From Verrucomicrobiia bacterium (GTDB lineage: Bacteria; Verrucomicrobiota; Verrucomicrobiia; Limisphaerales; UBA9464): a stretch of 64,000 nt of DNA. The stretch covers positions 1 through 64,000 of the forward strand of contig JAHCBB010000013.1 in NCBI GenBank assembly GCA_019634635.1. The letters are read 5' to 3'. Shown here piece after piece: positions 36,793 through 46,178 of the stretch (its first letter is position 1; every line of letters begins with the position of its first letter). The notes beneath the pieces are model-generated. The model did no database searches, had not been told where the DNA came from, and saw only the letters and a program-made list of their open reading frames with translations. Both the position numbers and the translations under genes were made by a program.

Positions 36793-37083
36793 ATGCGCAC
36801 CACCTACCTGGTCTGCTACGACATTGCCGACGACAAGCGTCTGAGGCGCGTGTTCCGGATCTGCAAGAATCACGGCGACCACCTCCAGTTCTCCGTATTC
36901 GAGTGCGACCTCAACGCCGTCGAGAAGACCCGGTTTGAGTCGGCGCTCAAGGAGGTCATCGAGCCGGGCGGGGATCAGGTATTGTTCGTCCGGCTCGGGC
37001 CGTCCGAGGGTCGCGGGGACCGGGTGATCACCGCATTGGGCATTCCGTACGTGACGATGGACGCCCCCTGCTATGTATTCTAG
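36793..37083 (+). CDS. cas2: CRISPR-associated protein Cas2
   Basis: The 96-residue protein is complete, with the ferredoxin-like Cas2 layout: TYLVCYDIADDKRLRRVFRI with the conserved Asp at the end of the first strand, HLQFSVFECDLNAVEKTRFE, and DQVLFVRLG. It starts 8 bases after the cas1 stop and ends just before the leader. Cas2 normally scaffolds Cas1 dimers during spacer capture. Here it is one of the few intact cas genes in the locus and has no functional partner. Confidence 0.9.
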   Translation: MRTTYLVCYDIADDKRLRRVFRICKNHGDHLQFSVFECDLNAVEKTRFESALKEVIEPGGDQVLFVRLGPSEGRGDRVITALGIPYVTMDAPCYVF

Positions 37084-37488
37084 CCCGGGTCGTGCGCACC
37101 CTTTCGTCGCGAGGCGGAGCGAAAGCTTGGCTGGCAAGGCGGCCGAAGCGGTTCCGAGCCGGACTGTATGGGAACATACTGCCCGGTGAGGAACGCGAGG
37201 CCAACGCCGCCAGACAGGCTTGAAGCCAGCCGCAGCAGAAAGGGTGGGAACGATCCGGGCTGGCGCACCGGTGCAGGACGCCGGGTCGTGTTCCTTGACA
37301 GACGCCATCCTTGCGAGCGGCTGGGTGCTGCGGAAAGCCCCGAGGCGGCTCGCACGCCACAACCTGTTGAAACGCAGCGCGTCCGACGATCCGAAGTCCA
37401 CCAAGGGCCCGCGACAGCAATCTGAGTCTGGCCACCTCTCGCAGTTGAGTTCTGCATCCCTTGGGACGTAGGATCTTCCGCGTTCGCT
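37084..37488 (+). promoter_or_regulatory. CRISPR leader region (inferred)
   Basis: The 405 bases between cas2 and the first repeat contain no convincing gene and should hold the leader and array promoter. The side is inferred from two observations: the repeats end in GTTGAAGC, which resembles the common 3' tag (A/G)TTGAAAC, and the truncated repeat is at the other end. The sequence is not notably AT-rich. Confidence 0.5.
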
Positions 37489-38476
37489 CTCTCCGCGCCC
37501 GATTGGGCGCGGCCCCGTTGAAGCTCACCTGCCGGCCCAATCTTTGAGGTAGGGGCCCTGCTCTCCGCGCCCGATTGGGCGCGGCCCCGTTGAAGCTGCC
37601 CATTCGCGAATTCACAATGCGAATGTTCCCCTCCTCTCCGCGCCCGATTGGGCGCGGCCCCGTTGAAGCGTCTAGGACTGCTTGTAGAGTTGTGACAACT
37701 GGACGTGCTCTCCGCGCCCGATTGGGCGCGGCCCCGTTGAAGCCCTTCGCGCAGGATGCGAGGGATTCGTTGACGGTATTCTCTCCGCGCCCGATTGGGC
37801 GCGGCCCCGTTGAAGCTCTGGCGGCTGCGTTTAATTCGCGGCTTCTATCTGGCATTCTCTCCGCGCCCGATTGGGCGCGGCCCCGTTGAAGCGGAGCAAG
37901 CTCATGGCCTCACGGTTGATAGCGCCGTGCTCTCTCCGCGCCCGATTGGGCGCGGCCCCGTTGAAGCAATCCACTTGTCCCACAATCCACGAAGGATCGT
38001 CCGCTCTCCGCGCCCGATTGGGCGCGGCCCCGTTGAAGCGTTTCGTGGCCGATAGCCGACTGCATTGCGAAGATCATCTCTCCGCGCCCGATTGGGCGCG
38101 GCCCCGTTGAAGCCCATCGCAGCAATGGCCGCCTCGACGGTCGGGAACTGGCTCTCCGCGCCCGATTGGGCGCGGCCCCGTTGAAGCGCCGGCGTCAATC
38201 TGACCGTCCACGTTGTCCAGAGTGACTCTCCGCGCCCGATTGGGCGCGGCCCCGTTGAAGCTTGATGCTGGCGGCACAACCGCTTCGACTGGCACGTCTG
38301 CTCTCCGCGCCCGATTGGGCGCGGCCCCGTTGAAGCAGCGCCGCCGTTAACCAGGATACCTTCCCCCAGTGACCTCTCCGCGCCCGATTGGGCGCGGCCC
38401 CGTTGAAGCGTCCTTGTTTGGAACCGTGTCCTTGGACGGAACCATGGAACTCTCCGCGCCCGATTGGGCGCGGCCC
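37489..38476 (+). CRISPR. CRISPR array: 13 perfect 36-bp repeats plus a truncated last repeat, 13 spacers
   Basis: Repeats start at 37489, 37561, 37634, 37708, 37781, 37857, 37932, 38004, 38078, 38152, 38226, 38301 and 38374. As far as I can read, all are identical, beginning CTCTCCGCGCCC and ending CCCCGTTGAAGC. CCGCGCCC and GGGCGCGG form a perfect 8-bp stem around GATT, giving a strong RNA hairpin. Spacers are 36-40 bases and all different. A 14th repeat starts at 38450 and stops after 27 bases, where sequence leading into the MITE-like array begins. The tag at the 3' end and cas2 upstream put the leader on the left. The nearby genes make it type I-G. Identical repeats imply that decay of the cas genes is recent. 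Confidence 0.97.
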
Positions 38477-38487
38477 ACCCTCCAATC

Positions 38488-38978
38488 GGTAGAGGCGTGT
38501 TCCACCGCGACCCTGAACAGCTCCGCTGCGCTCGTGGGCCAACGGCGGAGAACGCACGGAAGCACTCGACGCCAAGGCCTTCCCTCGATCCCCGATGCCA
38601 CTCTACTCACCCGACGGGGGAAGTATCGGACACGCACGAGCGCGTCCCTACCAATTGGTAGGGGCGTGTTCCACCGCGACCCTGATCAATTCCGCTGCGC
38701 CCGTGGGCCAACGGCGGGGAACGCAGGGAAGCACCCGAAGCCATGGCCTTCCCTCGATCCCCGATGCCACTCCACTCACCCGACGGGGGAAGAATCGGAC
38801 ACGCAGGAGCGCGTCCCTACCAATCGGGGGCGTGTTCCACCGCGACCCCGAACAGCTCCGCTGCGCTCGTGGGCCAACGGCGCGGAAGCACTCGACGCCA
38901 AGGCCTTCCCTCGATCCCCGATGCCACTCTACTCACCCGACGGGGGAAGTATCGGACACGCAGGAGCGCGTCCCTACC
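38488..38978 (+). mobile_element. Tandem array of the 165-bp MITE-like element (right edge of the CRISPR locus)
   Basis: Units lie at 38488-38652, 38657-38821 and 38826-38978 (the last is shortened to 153 bases), separated by AATT or AATC. They have the same ends (GGTAGAGGCGTG or a variant, and CGCGTCCCTACC) and the same orientation as the array at 27311-27866. The sequence immediately left of the first unit is the truncated 14th CRISPR repeat. Ten bases after the last unit, CTCTCCGCGCC (38988-38998) matches the first 11 bases of the CRISPR repeat, possibly a leftover. No gene lies between 38477 and 39130. Confidence 0.75.
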
Positions 38979-39130
38979 ATGGGATCGCTCTCCGCGCCGA
39001 CGGCATGCACGGTGGAACCGGGCGCGACGACGCCCGGCGGGATGGCGTCTCGACGGGCGCGTTATTGTCAGGTAGTCGCAGGGGCAGGGGCCAGGCCCCC
39101 GGTCCGCGTCCTCGCCATTCAGGAACACCG

Positions 39131-40444
39131 ATGAGCACAGAATCCGGAGCAAGCCGCCAGGGGCCCGCCCTCGTGCGCGCGGTCGGCGTTCCCGGCGCCG
39201 TGCTCATGGGTCTCGGTTCGATCCTCGGCACGGGAATCTTCGTCGGCCTGGGCGTCGCCGCGGGGGTCACAGGCCCCTCGGTGCTCCTGGCGATCGGGCT
39301 CGCCGCAGTGGTGGCCACCTTCAATGGGCTCTCGAGCGCAGCGCTCGCGGCAAGCCATCCGGTCAGCGGCGGCACCTACGAGTACGGCTACCGCTACCTG
39401 AACCCGGCGTTGGGGTTCACCGCGGGCTGGATGTTTCTTTGCGCCAAGTCGGCCTCCGCCGCGACCGCAGCCCTCGGCTTTGCAGGCTACGTCCAGGCCT
39501 CGCTCGACGTGCCGGGTGCGCATCGCGTGCCGCTCGCTCTTGCCGCCGTGGTCGTCCTGACGCTGGTGGTGGCCGGAGGGATCCGCCGTTCGAACCAGGC
39601 CAACGCAATCATTGTCAGCATCACGCTGCTCGCACTTGCCGCCTTCGTCCTCTTCGGCCTTCCATCCGCCTGGAACGGGAGCGGTGCCGACTTCTCGTCG
39701 CTGGTCTCCGGCAGCGGCCGGAGCCAGGGCGCCCGGGGATTTCTGCAGGCCACAGCCCTCATGTTTGTCGCCTACACGGGCTATGGCCGCATCGCGACCT
39801 TGGGCGAGGAGATTCGGGAACCACGCCGGCTCATTCCGCGCGCCATTGTGCTCACCCTGGCCCTCACCGCACTCATCTACGGGGCGGTTGGCGGCGTGGC
39901 CGTCGCCGCGATCGGGGCCGACGCGCTGGCGGCGGCGACCCAGAAGGCCGCGGCGCCTCTCGTCACCGTTGCCTCCAGCTTCAGCGTGCCCTTCGTGGCA
40001 CGCCTGGTGGCCGTCGGCGCGATCACCGCCATGCTCGGCGTGCTCCTCAACCTGTTGTTGGGACTGTCGCGGGTGGTCCTCGCCATGGCACGCCGCGGTG
40101 ACGCGCCATCCCGGTTTTCCGCCGTGGATGCCCACGGTTCCCCCAGGGCTGCGGTGCTGCTGGTGGGGGCCATCATCGCCTTGCTGACGACCCTCGGCAG
40201 TGTGGGGACGACCTGGTCCTTCAGCGCCTTCACCGTGCTGGTCTACTACGCGATCACCAACCTGGCCGCACTGCGCCTCCCTCCCGGGGATCGCCTCTAT
40301 CCGGCCTGGATCCCGGCGCTCGGCCTCGCGTCCTGCCTGGGCCTTGCCTTCTGGGTCGAGCCGCTGATCTGGGGCGCCGGCCTGGCGCTGATTGCCGCAG
40401 GACTCCTCGCGCGGAGGTTATTGTCCCGCGCTGCGCCCGGTTAG
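39131..40444 (+). CDS. APC-family amino acid permease
   Basis: The 437-residue protein has about twelve hydrophobic helices and the APC-superfamily opening GVPGAVLMGLGSILGTGIFV with the substrate-binding GxG turn. Then come SGGTYEYGYRYLNPALGFTA and FVAYTGYGRIATLGEEIREP, typical of the cationic or general amino acid transporter branch (CAT/LAT-like). It would import or exchange amino acids or amines at the inner membrane. The ATG at 39131 begins a normal hydrophilic leader of about 14 residues. It is preceded by the MITE-like array and followed by an IS element, so it stands alone. Confidence 0.85.
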   Translation: MSTESGASRQGPALVRAVGVPGAVLMGLGSILGTGIFVGLGVAAGVTGPSVLLAIGLAAVVATFNGLSSAALAASHPVSGGTYEYGYRYLNPALGFTAGWMFLCAKSASAATAALGFAGYVQASLDVPGAHRVPLALAAVVVLTLVVAGGIRRSNQANAIIVSITLLALAAFVLFGLPSAWNGSGADFSSLVSGSGRSQGARGFLQATALMFVAYTGYGRIATLGEEIREPRRLIPRAIVLTLALTALIYGAVGGVAVAAIGADALAAATQKAAAPLVTVASSFSVPFVARLVAVGAITAMLGVLLNLLLGLSRVVLAMARRGDAPSRFSAVDAHGSPRAAVLLVGAIIALLTTLGSVGTTWSFSAFTVLVYYAITNLAALRLPPGDRLYPAWIPALGLASCLGLAFWVEPLIWGAGLALIAAGLLARRLLSRAAPG

Positions 40445-40685
40445 TTCACACGCGTTCGGCTTCAGCAGCAACCCGCCCGTCCAACCCCGCCGGTTGGCGC
40501 GCCGGCGCGTGTCCGCGGACGGTCTGAAGCCGCCGGAAAGGGTCGGGGGGCAGGAGCGTTGGAATGAAACTGCGCCACGCGGAGCGGCGGCAGCGCGCAT
40601 GCATGAAGGCGGAATGAGTGAGGAATGACGGGGGTTGGGTTGATTGTGCGGGACACCGCCCTTCCAACTTTTTAGGGTCCCCTGC

Positions 40686-42519
40686 GTGACGCGCTGCACC
40701 TCGCCCCGCAAAGAGCCCCGAGTTCACGAGCCGATCTCGTTGGATGACATCCGGATCCTCCCCCTGACCGATCCTTCGGACCAGAAGCGGCTCCAGCTTC
40801 TGCTCCAGGAGCACCACTACCTGGGCCGGATCAAACCCGTCGGCGAGCGGATGTTCTACGCGGCGCTCGACACCTCCGGGCGCTGGCTGGCGGTGCTGGT
40901 CTTCAGCGCGGCAGCCAAGCACCTCAAGGCCCGCGACCAATGGATCGGTTGGACCCGCTCCCAACGTGATCGTCGTCTGAGCCTGGTCGCCAACAACAGC
41001 CGCTTTCTCATCCTGCCCGGGATCCATCAGCCCAATCTCGGCTCGCGTGTCCTGCGGCTGACGCTTGATCGCCTCGGCTCGGACTGGCAGGCCCGCTATG
41101 GCCATCCCATCCTGTTGGTTGAGACCTTTGTGGATCCCGAGCAGTTCCAGGGCACTGTCTATACGGTCCAAGGATGGCAGGAACTGGGCTTCACCGATGG
41201 CTTCGGACGCCATCGCCGGGACTTCTACGTGGCGCACCACAAGCCCAAGCGGCTCTTCGCCCGGGAACTGGTCCGAAACGCTCGCCGAAGCCTGCAGTCC
41301 CAGCACCTGAAGCCGGCGTTGGCTGGGGTCGAGAAGAAGGCCGGAGCCCGCTGCTACGCCAAGGAGGCCGAACTGCGCGCCCTGACCGAGCATTTTCGCG
41401 ACCTGCCCGACTACCGGACGCGTACGGAATCCTACCCGGCAAAGTCCCTGGCCACCCTGCTGCTGGTGGCGATGCTCTGTGACGCCCCACGCGGCCAGAA
41501 GGACCTCGCCAAGTTGGCGCGGCGCCTGACCCAGAACCAGCGTCGTGCCTTGGGAATCCGCCCCAGTCCGGACGGTTCCTTTCCGGCCCCTAGTCAGTCA
41601 ACCTTCTCCCGCTTCCTGGGCCAGATCGATGCCCAAGCCCTCCATCAGCGCCTGCTGCAGATCCAGGCCAAGGTGCGGGGCCAACCTCCGGCCGAGGAGT
41701 TGATCGTGGTGGATGGCAAGGAACCCCGGCATGGACCCGGAGAGGCGATCCTGGGGGCGGTCAGCGTGCCGGGGCAGTTCTATCTGGGCTGCGCCCGGGT
41801 CGATACCAAGACCAACGAGGTGCCCGTGGCGCGCCAACTCTTCGGCACGATGGATCTGAGCGGGCGGACGGTGTCGATGGATGCCCTGCATACCCAGGAC
41901 CAGACCGCCCGGGAGCTGGTTCTGGAGCACGGCGCTCACTACCTGATGACCGTGAAGAACAACCAGCCCACGCTGCGAAAGTCCATCGACACCACCGTCC
42001 CCGCCCCCTCGGCGGGTTTTTCCCCCTCTGCCCCCGAGCCGCACCCAGGCTCGGACGATCGAGAACAACCGCGGAGCCCGTGAAATCCGCACCCTGAGAA
42101 GTTGTGCCGTATCGGCCGAGGACATCGGCTTTCCGTTCGCAGCCCAAGTCGCCCGGGTGATCCGCCAACATGCGGGCAGAAAGAACGAGGAGGTCGGGCT
42201 GATCACCGACCTGGGGTCCGACGAGCTGTCGGCATCGCAATGGCTGGCGGCCAACCGTCAGGGCTGGGGGATCGAAAACGGCAGCCACCAACGGCTCGAC
42301 GTGACGCTCAACGATGACCGGTGCCGCGTCCGCAGCGGCAATGGCCTGCTGGTCTTGGGCATGTTCCGGCGCCTGGTCATCAGCCTCTTCATGCACTGGC
42401 GCCTCCAACAGCCCAAGCCCCACCAAAAGTCGCTCACTGACTTCCAGTCCGTCATGGGCGAGGACAATCTTGCCAAAGCCATCACCTTCGTCACCTCCCA
42501 CAGCCCAAAACTGCGCTGA
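40686..42519 (+). mobile_element. ISAs1-family transposase with N-terminal DruA/DUF4338 domain, frameshifted
   Basis: The first frame (start taken at GTG 40686, stop 42083) carries a DruA/DUF4338-like domain: LQLLLQEHHYLGRIKPVGER, AKHLKARDQWIGWTRSQRDR, RFLILPGIHQPNLGSRVL and LLVETFVDPEQFQGTVYTVQ. ISAs1 transposase features follow: LTEHFRDLPDYRTRTESYPA, VVDGKEPRHG, SMDALHTQDQTARELV and HYLMTVKNNQPTLRKSI. Near 42020-42060, at a run GGGTTTTTCCCCC, the frame changes by one base. The next frame continues RTIENNRGAREIRTL, VGLITDLGSDELSASQWLAA and RQGWGIENGSHQRLDV to 42519. The transposase is therefore split. A possible left end reads CACCGCCCTTCCAAC at about 40655; no matching right end is seen. 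Confidence 0.75.
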
Positions 42520-42689
42520 GAGCTTCATGCATACGCGCTGGAGCGGCGGTGACCGGGTGAAAGAGGGCTCGCGCGAGGCCAGCGGTTGCCCCAGACTCAT
42601 CGCGCCGATGACATCCCGCCGCGGTCGGCCGTAACATCGCCTGCCCACCCCGTTTCGCACCCCTCTCTCTCCACCCCCCAACGGTCCCG

Positions 42690-43862
42690 ATGCGCATCGA
42701 GCTCCCCGAAACCCGGTTCTGTCGCAGCCTGTCGCCGGAGGATGTCGCGCTCATCCGGTCCCAGGGCGCCCGACGCCGCTTCGAGGCGGGCACCGAGGTG
42801 TTCCATGAGGGGGATCCGGGGGATGGCCTGTACATCATTCTCGAAGGATCGGTGTCCATCGTCACCCGGCTGCCCACCGGCCACGCCTGCCAGTTGTCGC
42901 GCATGGAGACCGGCGATTATTTCGGGGAAATGGCGGTGTTTGACGGCGAACCCCGCTCGGCCACGGCGCAGGTGGACGAACCGATGGAGGCGGTCTTCGT
43001 CTCCCTGGACCTGGTGCAACGGATCGTCGAGCGCACACCGCTGGCCGGCGCCATGCTGGTCCGCGACGCGAGCCTGCGCCTCCGGGACTTCAACCATCGC
43101 TTCCTCCAGGAATCCCTCCGCAGCGAACGGCTGTCGCTCGTCGAACGTCTCGTCCGCAGCATCGTCCACGACTTCCGGAACCCGCTCAACGTGATCGGCA
43201 TCGCCGCCGAGATGGCCGCCGCCGAAAGCGCCTCCCCGGTCGCACGCCGCCAGGCCCAGGACCGCATCCTCAAGCAGATCGGCATCCTCAACCGGATGAT
43301 GCAGGAACTTGTGGACTACACCCGCGGCTCACAGGGACCGACGGTGATGCCCAAGATCTCCTATGCGGACTTCCTTCGGGACACCCTGCTCGAGCTCGAG
43401 GCGCAGGCGGCGCAGCGCGGGATCCGCATCCGCGTGGTCGGAGGGCTGCCGCCCGTGCGCGTGCGGCTCGATGGCGCCCGGTTCTCCCGCGTGTTTCACA
43501 ACCTGGCGCAGAATGCCTTCGAGGCGATGGCCGGCGGGGCGGAGCCGCTGCTCACGCTCCGCTTCGAGGTGACCCCCACCCATGTCGTCACCGAATTCAC
43601 CGACAACGGACCCGGCATTGACCCCCGGCACCTCCCGCACGTCTTCGAGCCGTTCTTCACCCACGGCAAGGACCATGGCACCGGACTCGGACTCGCAATC
43701 TGCGAACGCATCGTGCAGGACCACGGCGGCCGCATCACGGTCCGCAGCGAACCCGGACGCGGCGCCATCTTCCTGATCCTGCTGCCCACGCCGCTGCCGG
43801 GGGACACCGACACGCTGTCCCGGCCCGACGCGGCGCCCGGCACCTCCGGCAACCCGCCATGA
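42690..43862 (+). CDS. Histidine kinase with N-terminal cyclic-nucleotide-binding domain
   Basis: The 390-residue protein has no membrane segment. Residues about 10-125 form a cNMP-binding beta-roll (VFHEGDPGDGLYIILEGSVS, GDYFGEMAVFDGEPRSATAQ). A HisKA dimerisation helix follows with the phospho-acceptor in SIVHDFRNPLNVIGIA. The ATPase domain has HNLAQNAFEAMAGG (N box), FTDNGPGIDP (G1), FEPFFTHGKDHGTGLGLAIC (F and G2) and GRGAIFLI. It is a soluble sensor kinase that would read cAMP or cGMP, plausibly from cyclases such as the one at 2958. No response regulator is adjacent. Its stop overlaps the AbgT-type transporter start (ATGA). Confidence 0.88.
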   Translation: MRIELPETRFCRSLSPEDVALIRSQGARRRFEAGTEVFHEGDPGDGLYIILEGSVSIVTRLPTGHACQLSRMETGDYFGEMAVFDGEPRSATAQVDEPMEAVFVSLDLVQRIVERTPLAGAMLVRDASLRLRDFNHRFLQESLRSERLSLVERLVRSIVHDFRNPLNVIGIAAEMAAAESASPVARRQAQDRILKQIGILNRMMQELVDYTRGSQGPTVMPKISYADFLRDTLLELEAQAAQRGIRIRVVGGLPPVRVRLDGARFSRVFHNLAQNAFEAMAGGAEPLLTLRFEVTPTHVVTEFTDNGPGIDPRHLPHVFEPFFTHGKDHGTGLGLAICERIVQDHGGRITVRSEPGRGAIFLILLPTPLPGDTDTLSRPDAAPGTSGNPP

Positions 43863-45448
43863 ACCCGGCGGACGCCTCCCCTGCCGTCCGCACCCCGTCG
43901 CGGCTGGCCCGCGTCCTCAACCGTCTGGAACGTGCCGGCAACCGCCTGCCCGACCCGGTGCTGATCTTCGTCTGGGCGCTGGCGGCCGCCTGGATCGCCT
44001 CTACGGTCCTGTCGCAGGTGGCGTTCACCGATCCCGATCCCCGGACGTTTGTCCGCGATGCCGCCGGCCAGGTCGTGGCCTCCTCGCCGATCACCATCCG
44101 CAACCTGCTGGCCCCCGCGGCCCTCACGACCTTTCTGTCGCGCATGGTGCGCACCTTCACCGAATTCCCGCCCCTGGGAGTGGTGCTGGTGGCAATGCTC
44201 GGCGTGGGGGTCGCCGAGCAGACCGGATTCGTGCACGCGGCCATCAAGTCCCTGCTGCGGATCACCCCACGGGCCCTGCTGTCCCCGATGCTCCTGCTGG
44301 TGGCGCTGTTGAGCCATTCGGCCGGAGACACCGGTTACGTGCTGGTGGTGCCGCTGGGTGGCCTGCTGTTTGCGGCGGTCGGGAGGCATCCGGTGGCCGG
44401 CATCGCCTGCGCCTTTGCCGGTGTGGCCGCCGGGTTCAGCGCCTCGTTTCTGCCGTCCACGCTCGATCCGCTGCTGCAGGGTTTCACCCAGTCCGCAGCC
44501 CGGATCCTCGATCCCGGGCGTCAGGTGAACCCGCTCTGCAACTGGTATTTCATGAGCGGATCGAGCCTGCTCATCCTGGGCGTCGGCTGGTGGCTTACCG
44601 ACCGGCTGATCGAGCCCCGGCTGCGCGCCGGTCTGCCCGTGGACACCACGGAACCCGCGGTCACCGAAGGACTCGGGAAACTCACCGACCCGGAGCGCAA
44701 GGGGTTGCTTTGGGGTGGCGGCAGCGCGGTGGCGGTGGCGGGACTGGTGACACTGGCGTGTCTTCCGGCGGCGTCCCCGTTTCGTGCGCCCGACGGCGGA
44801 CTCACCAGCCACGGCGCCCCGCTCATGGACTCCATCGTCCCGTTGATCGCCCTCGGATTCTTCATTCCCGCAGTGGCCTACGGCTACGGGGCGGGGACGG
44901 TCCGCAGCCACCGCGACGTGGTGCAGGGCATGGCCCGGTCCATGAACACCATGGGTTACTACCTGGTGATGGCGTTCTGCGCCGCGCAGTTCACGTATGC
45001 CTTCCGCGAATCCAACCTCGGTGCCCTGCTGGCGATCCGCGGCGCCGACCTGCTCCAGCGCTGGTCGCTGCCGGGCGGGGTGACGGTGGTGGGCATCATC
45101 CTGCTGGCGGCGGCGGTGAACCTGCTGATCGGGTCCGCCTCGGCGAAATGGGCCCTCCTGGCCCCGGTGCTGGTGCCGATGCTCATGCAATTGAAGCTGT
45201 CCCCGGAGCTCACCCAGGCGGCATTCCGGATCGGGGATTCGAGCACCAACGTGATCACCCCGCTGTTCCCGTACTTCCCGTTGATCGTCGCGTACTGCCA
45301 GCGGTACTCGCGGACCGCGGGCATGGGAACCCTGATCGCGAGCATGCTGCCGTATTGCGCGTGCTTCCTGGTGCTGTGGACCGTGCTGCTGCTGGCCTGG
45401 TGGGGACTGGGGATCGCCCTCGGCCCGCAGGCGACCTACCGCCTTTGA
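43859..45448 (+). CDS. AbgT-family transporter
   Basis: The 529-residue protein has 11-13 hydrophobic helices and the AbgT family hallmarks: LERAGNRLPDPVLIFVWALA at the N-terminus, GVGVAEQTGFVHAAIKSLL, LLSHSAGDTGYVLVVPLGGL, and GSASAKWALLAPVLVPMLMQ with SSTNVITPLFPYFPL. Characterised members carry p-aminobenzoyl-glutamate or export sulfonamides by proton exchange. Translation is probably coupled to the upstream histidine kinase by a 4-base overlap, an unusual pairing. The stop overlaps the end of the convergent gene by 13 bases. Confidence 0.88.
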   Translation: MNPADASPAVRTPSRLARVLNRLERAGNRLPDPVLIFVWALAAAWIASTVLSQVAFTDPDPRTFVRDAAGQVVASSPITIRNLLAPAALTTFLSRMVRTFTEFPPLGVVLVAMLGVGVAEQTGFVHAAIKSLLRITPRALLSPMLLLVALLSHSAGDTGYVLVVPLGGLLFAAVGRHPVAGIACAFAGVAAGFSASFLPSTLDPLLQGFTQSAARILDPGRQVNPLCNWYFMSGSSLLILGVGWWLTDRLIEPRLRAGLPVDTTEPAVTEGLGKLTDPERKGLLWGGGSAVAVAGLVTLACLPAASPFRAPDGGLTSHGAPLMDSIVPLIALGFFIPAVAYGYGAGTVRSHRDVVQGMARSMNTMGYYLVMAFCAAQFTYAFRESNLGALLAIRGADLLQRWSLPGGVTVVGIILLAAAVNLLIGSASAKWALLAPVLVPMLMQLKLSPELTQAAFRIGDSSTNVITPLFPYFPLIVAYCQRYSRTAGMGTLIASMLPYCACFLVLWTVLLLAWWGLGIALGPQATYRL

Positions 45449-45804
45449 GGACGCCCGGCCGGGGACGCGGCGGTGTCCGCCGCCGGGCGGGAGGTCAGCG
45501 CCTTCCACAGCGGGTAGGCGGCCACGGCCAACTGGACCAGCCTCAGGCCGCGGCGCACCCACACCGGACCCGGGCGCAGCGCCGCGGAGGCCAGCAGCCC
45601 GGCCACGGGCGCCACCCGGGCCACCCACGAACCACCGCCCGGCGCACTGCCCGACCGGAACCACGCGGAAACCGGGGACGCCCAGGTCGCGACCTCGCGC
45701 AACCGCCGCAGGTCGTCGCGCAGCGCCGCCCGGTTCAGTTCGCCTTCGAGGAGGAGGAGCTGCTTGCGGAGGCGGAGGGTGTCGCGGGAGCGGCCTGAAA
45801 ACAT
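45436..45804 (-). CDS. Small hypothetical membrane-associated protein (third gene of YqjD/YqjE-like set)
   Basis: The 122-residue protein starts MFSGRSRDTLRLRKQLLLLE and continues with a helical, charged N-terminus. One or two hydrophobic segments follow (ARVAPVAGLLASAAL, RLVQLAVAAYPLWKAL). By position it is equivalent to the YqjK-like gene of yqjD-yqjE-yqjK operons, though the sequence similarity is weak. It overlaps the upstream gene by 70 bases in another frame. Expected at the inner membrane. Role unknown. Confidence 0.55.
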   Translation of the reverse strand: MFSGRSRDTLRLRKQLLLLEGELNRAALRDDLRRLREVATWASPVSAWFRSGSAPGGGSWVARVAPVAGLLASAALRPGPVWVRRGLRLVQLAVAAYPLWKALTSRPAADTAASPAGRPQRR

Positions 45805-46166
45805 GCCTGGTCCTTCTTGAATTCGGCGAGACTGGAGGCGAACGGACGGGATTCCTGCAGCCGTTGCCACACCCGCCAGACCGCCGCCGCGGCGCCACCG
45901 CCGTAGAACAGGGTCAGCCCGAGCAGGGCGGCCAGCGGATGGGTGTCCCAGAACAGGTACAGCACCGTCCCGGTGAGCAACGCGAGCGCAAACCCGGCGC
46001 CCAGCACCGCCAGGAGACACAGCACGACCACCTCGAGCACGCGGTCGCGCTCCTCCTGGAGTTCCAGGAGGAACAGTTCGAGGCGGTTGGCCGCCAGCGC
46101 GCCCAGCGTGCCGGCGGCGCGGCGCAAGGAGGCCAGCAGTCCCGGCGATGGTGCGGTGTCGCTCAT
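45735..46166 (-). CDS. Phage-holin-family / YqjE-like membrane protein
   Basis: The 143-residue protein has a cytosolic amphipathic start (LLASLRRAAGTLGALAANRL, then ELFLLELQEERDR) and two strong membrane helices (VVVLCLLAVLGAGFALALLT, HPLAALLGLTLFYGGGAAAA). This is the layout of the Phage_holin_3_6/YqjE family. The C-terminus ends in a Ser run. Such proteins occur with DUF883 proteins that tether ribosomes to the membrane. It follows the DUF883 gene by 12 bases on the same strand and overlaps the next gene. Confidence 0.7.
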   Translation of the reverse strand: MSDTAPSPGLLASLRRAAGTLGALAANRLELFLLELQEERDRVLEVVVLCLLAVLGAGFALALLTGTVLYLFWDTHPLAALLGLTLFYGGGAAAAVWRVWQRLQESRPFASSLAEFKKDQACFQAAPATPSASASSSSSSKAN

Positions 46167-46178
46167 GGAGCGGCCGGC

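Noticed and set aside
42020..42060. Programmed ribosomal frameshift in the transposase at GGGTTTTTCCCCC
   Set aside because: The downstream frame is +1, not the -1 shift typical of IS elements, and no intact element ends were found. A decay mutation is simpler.
40686..42083. Druantia anti-phage system
   Set aside because: The DruA-like domain is fused to an ISAs1 transposase and no other Druantia genes (such as DruE) are present, so it is an insertion sequence.
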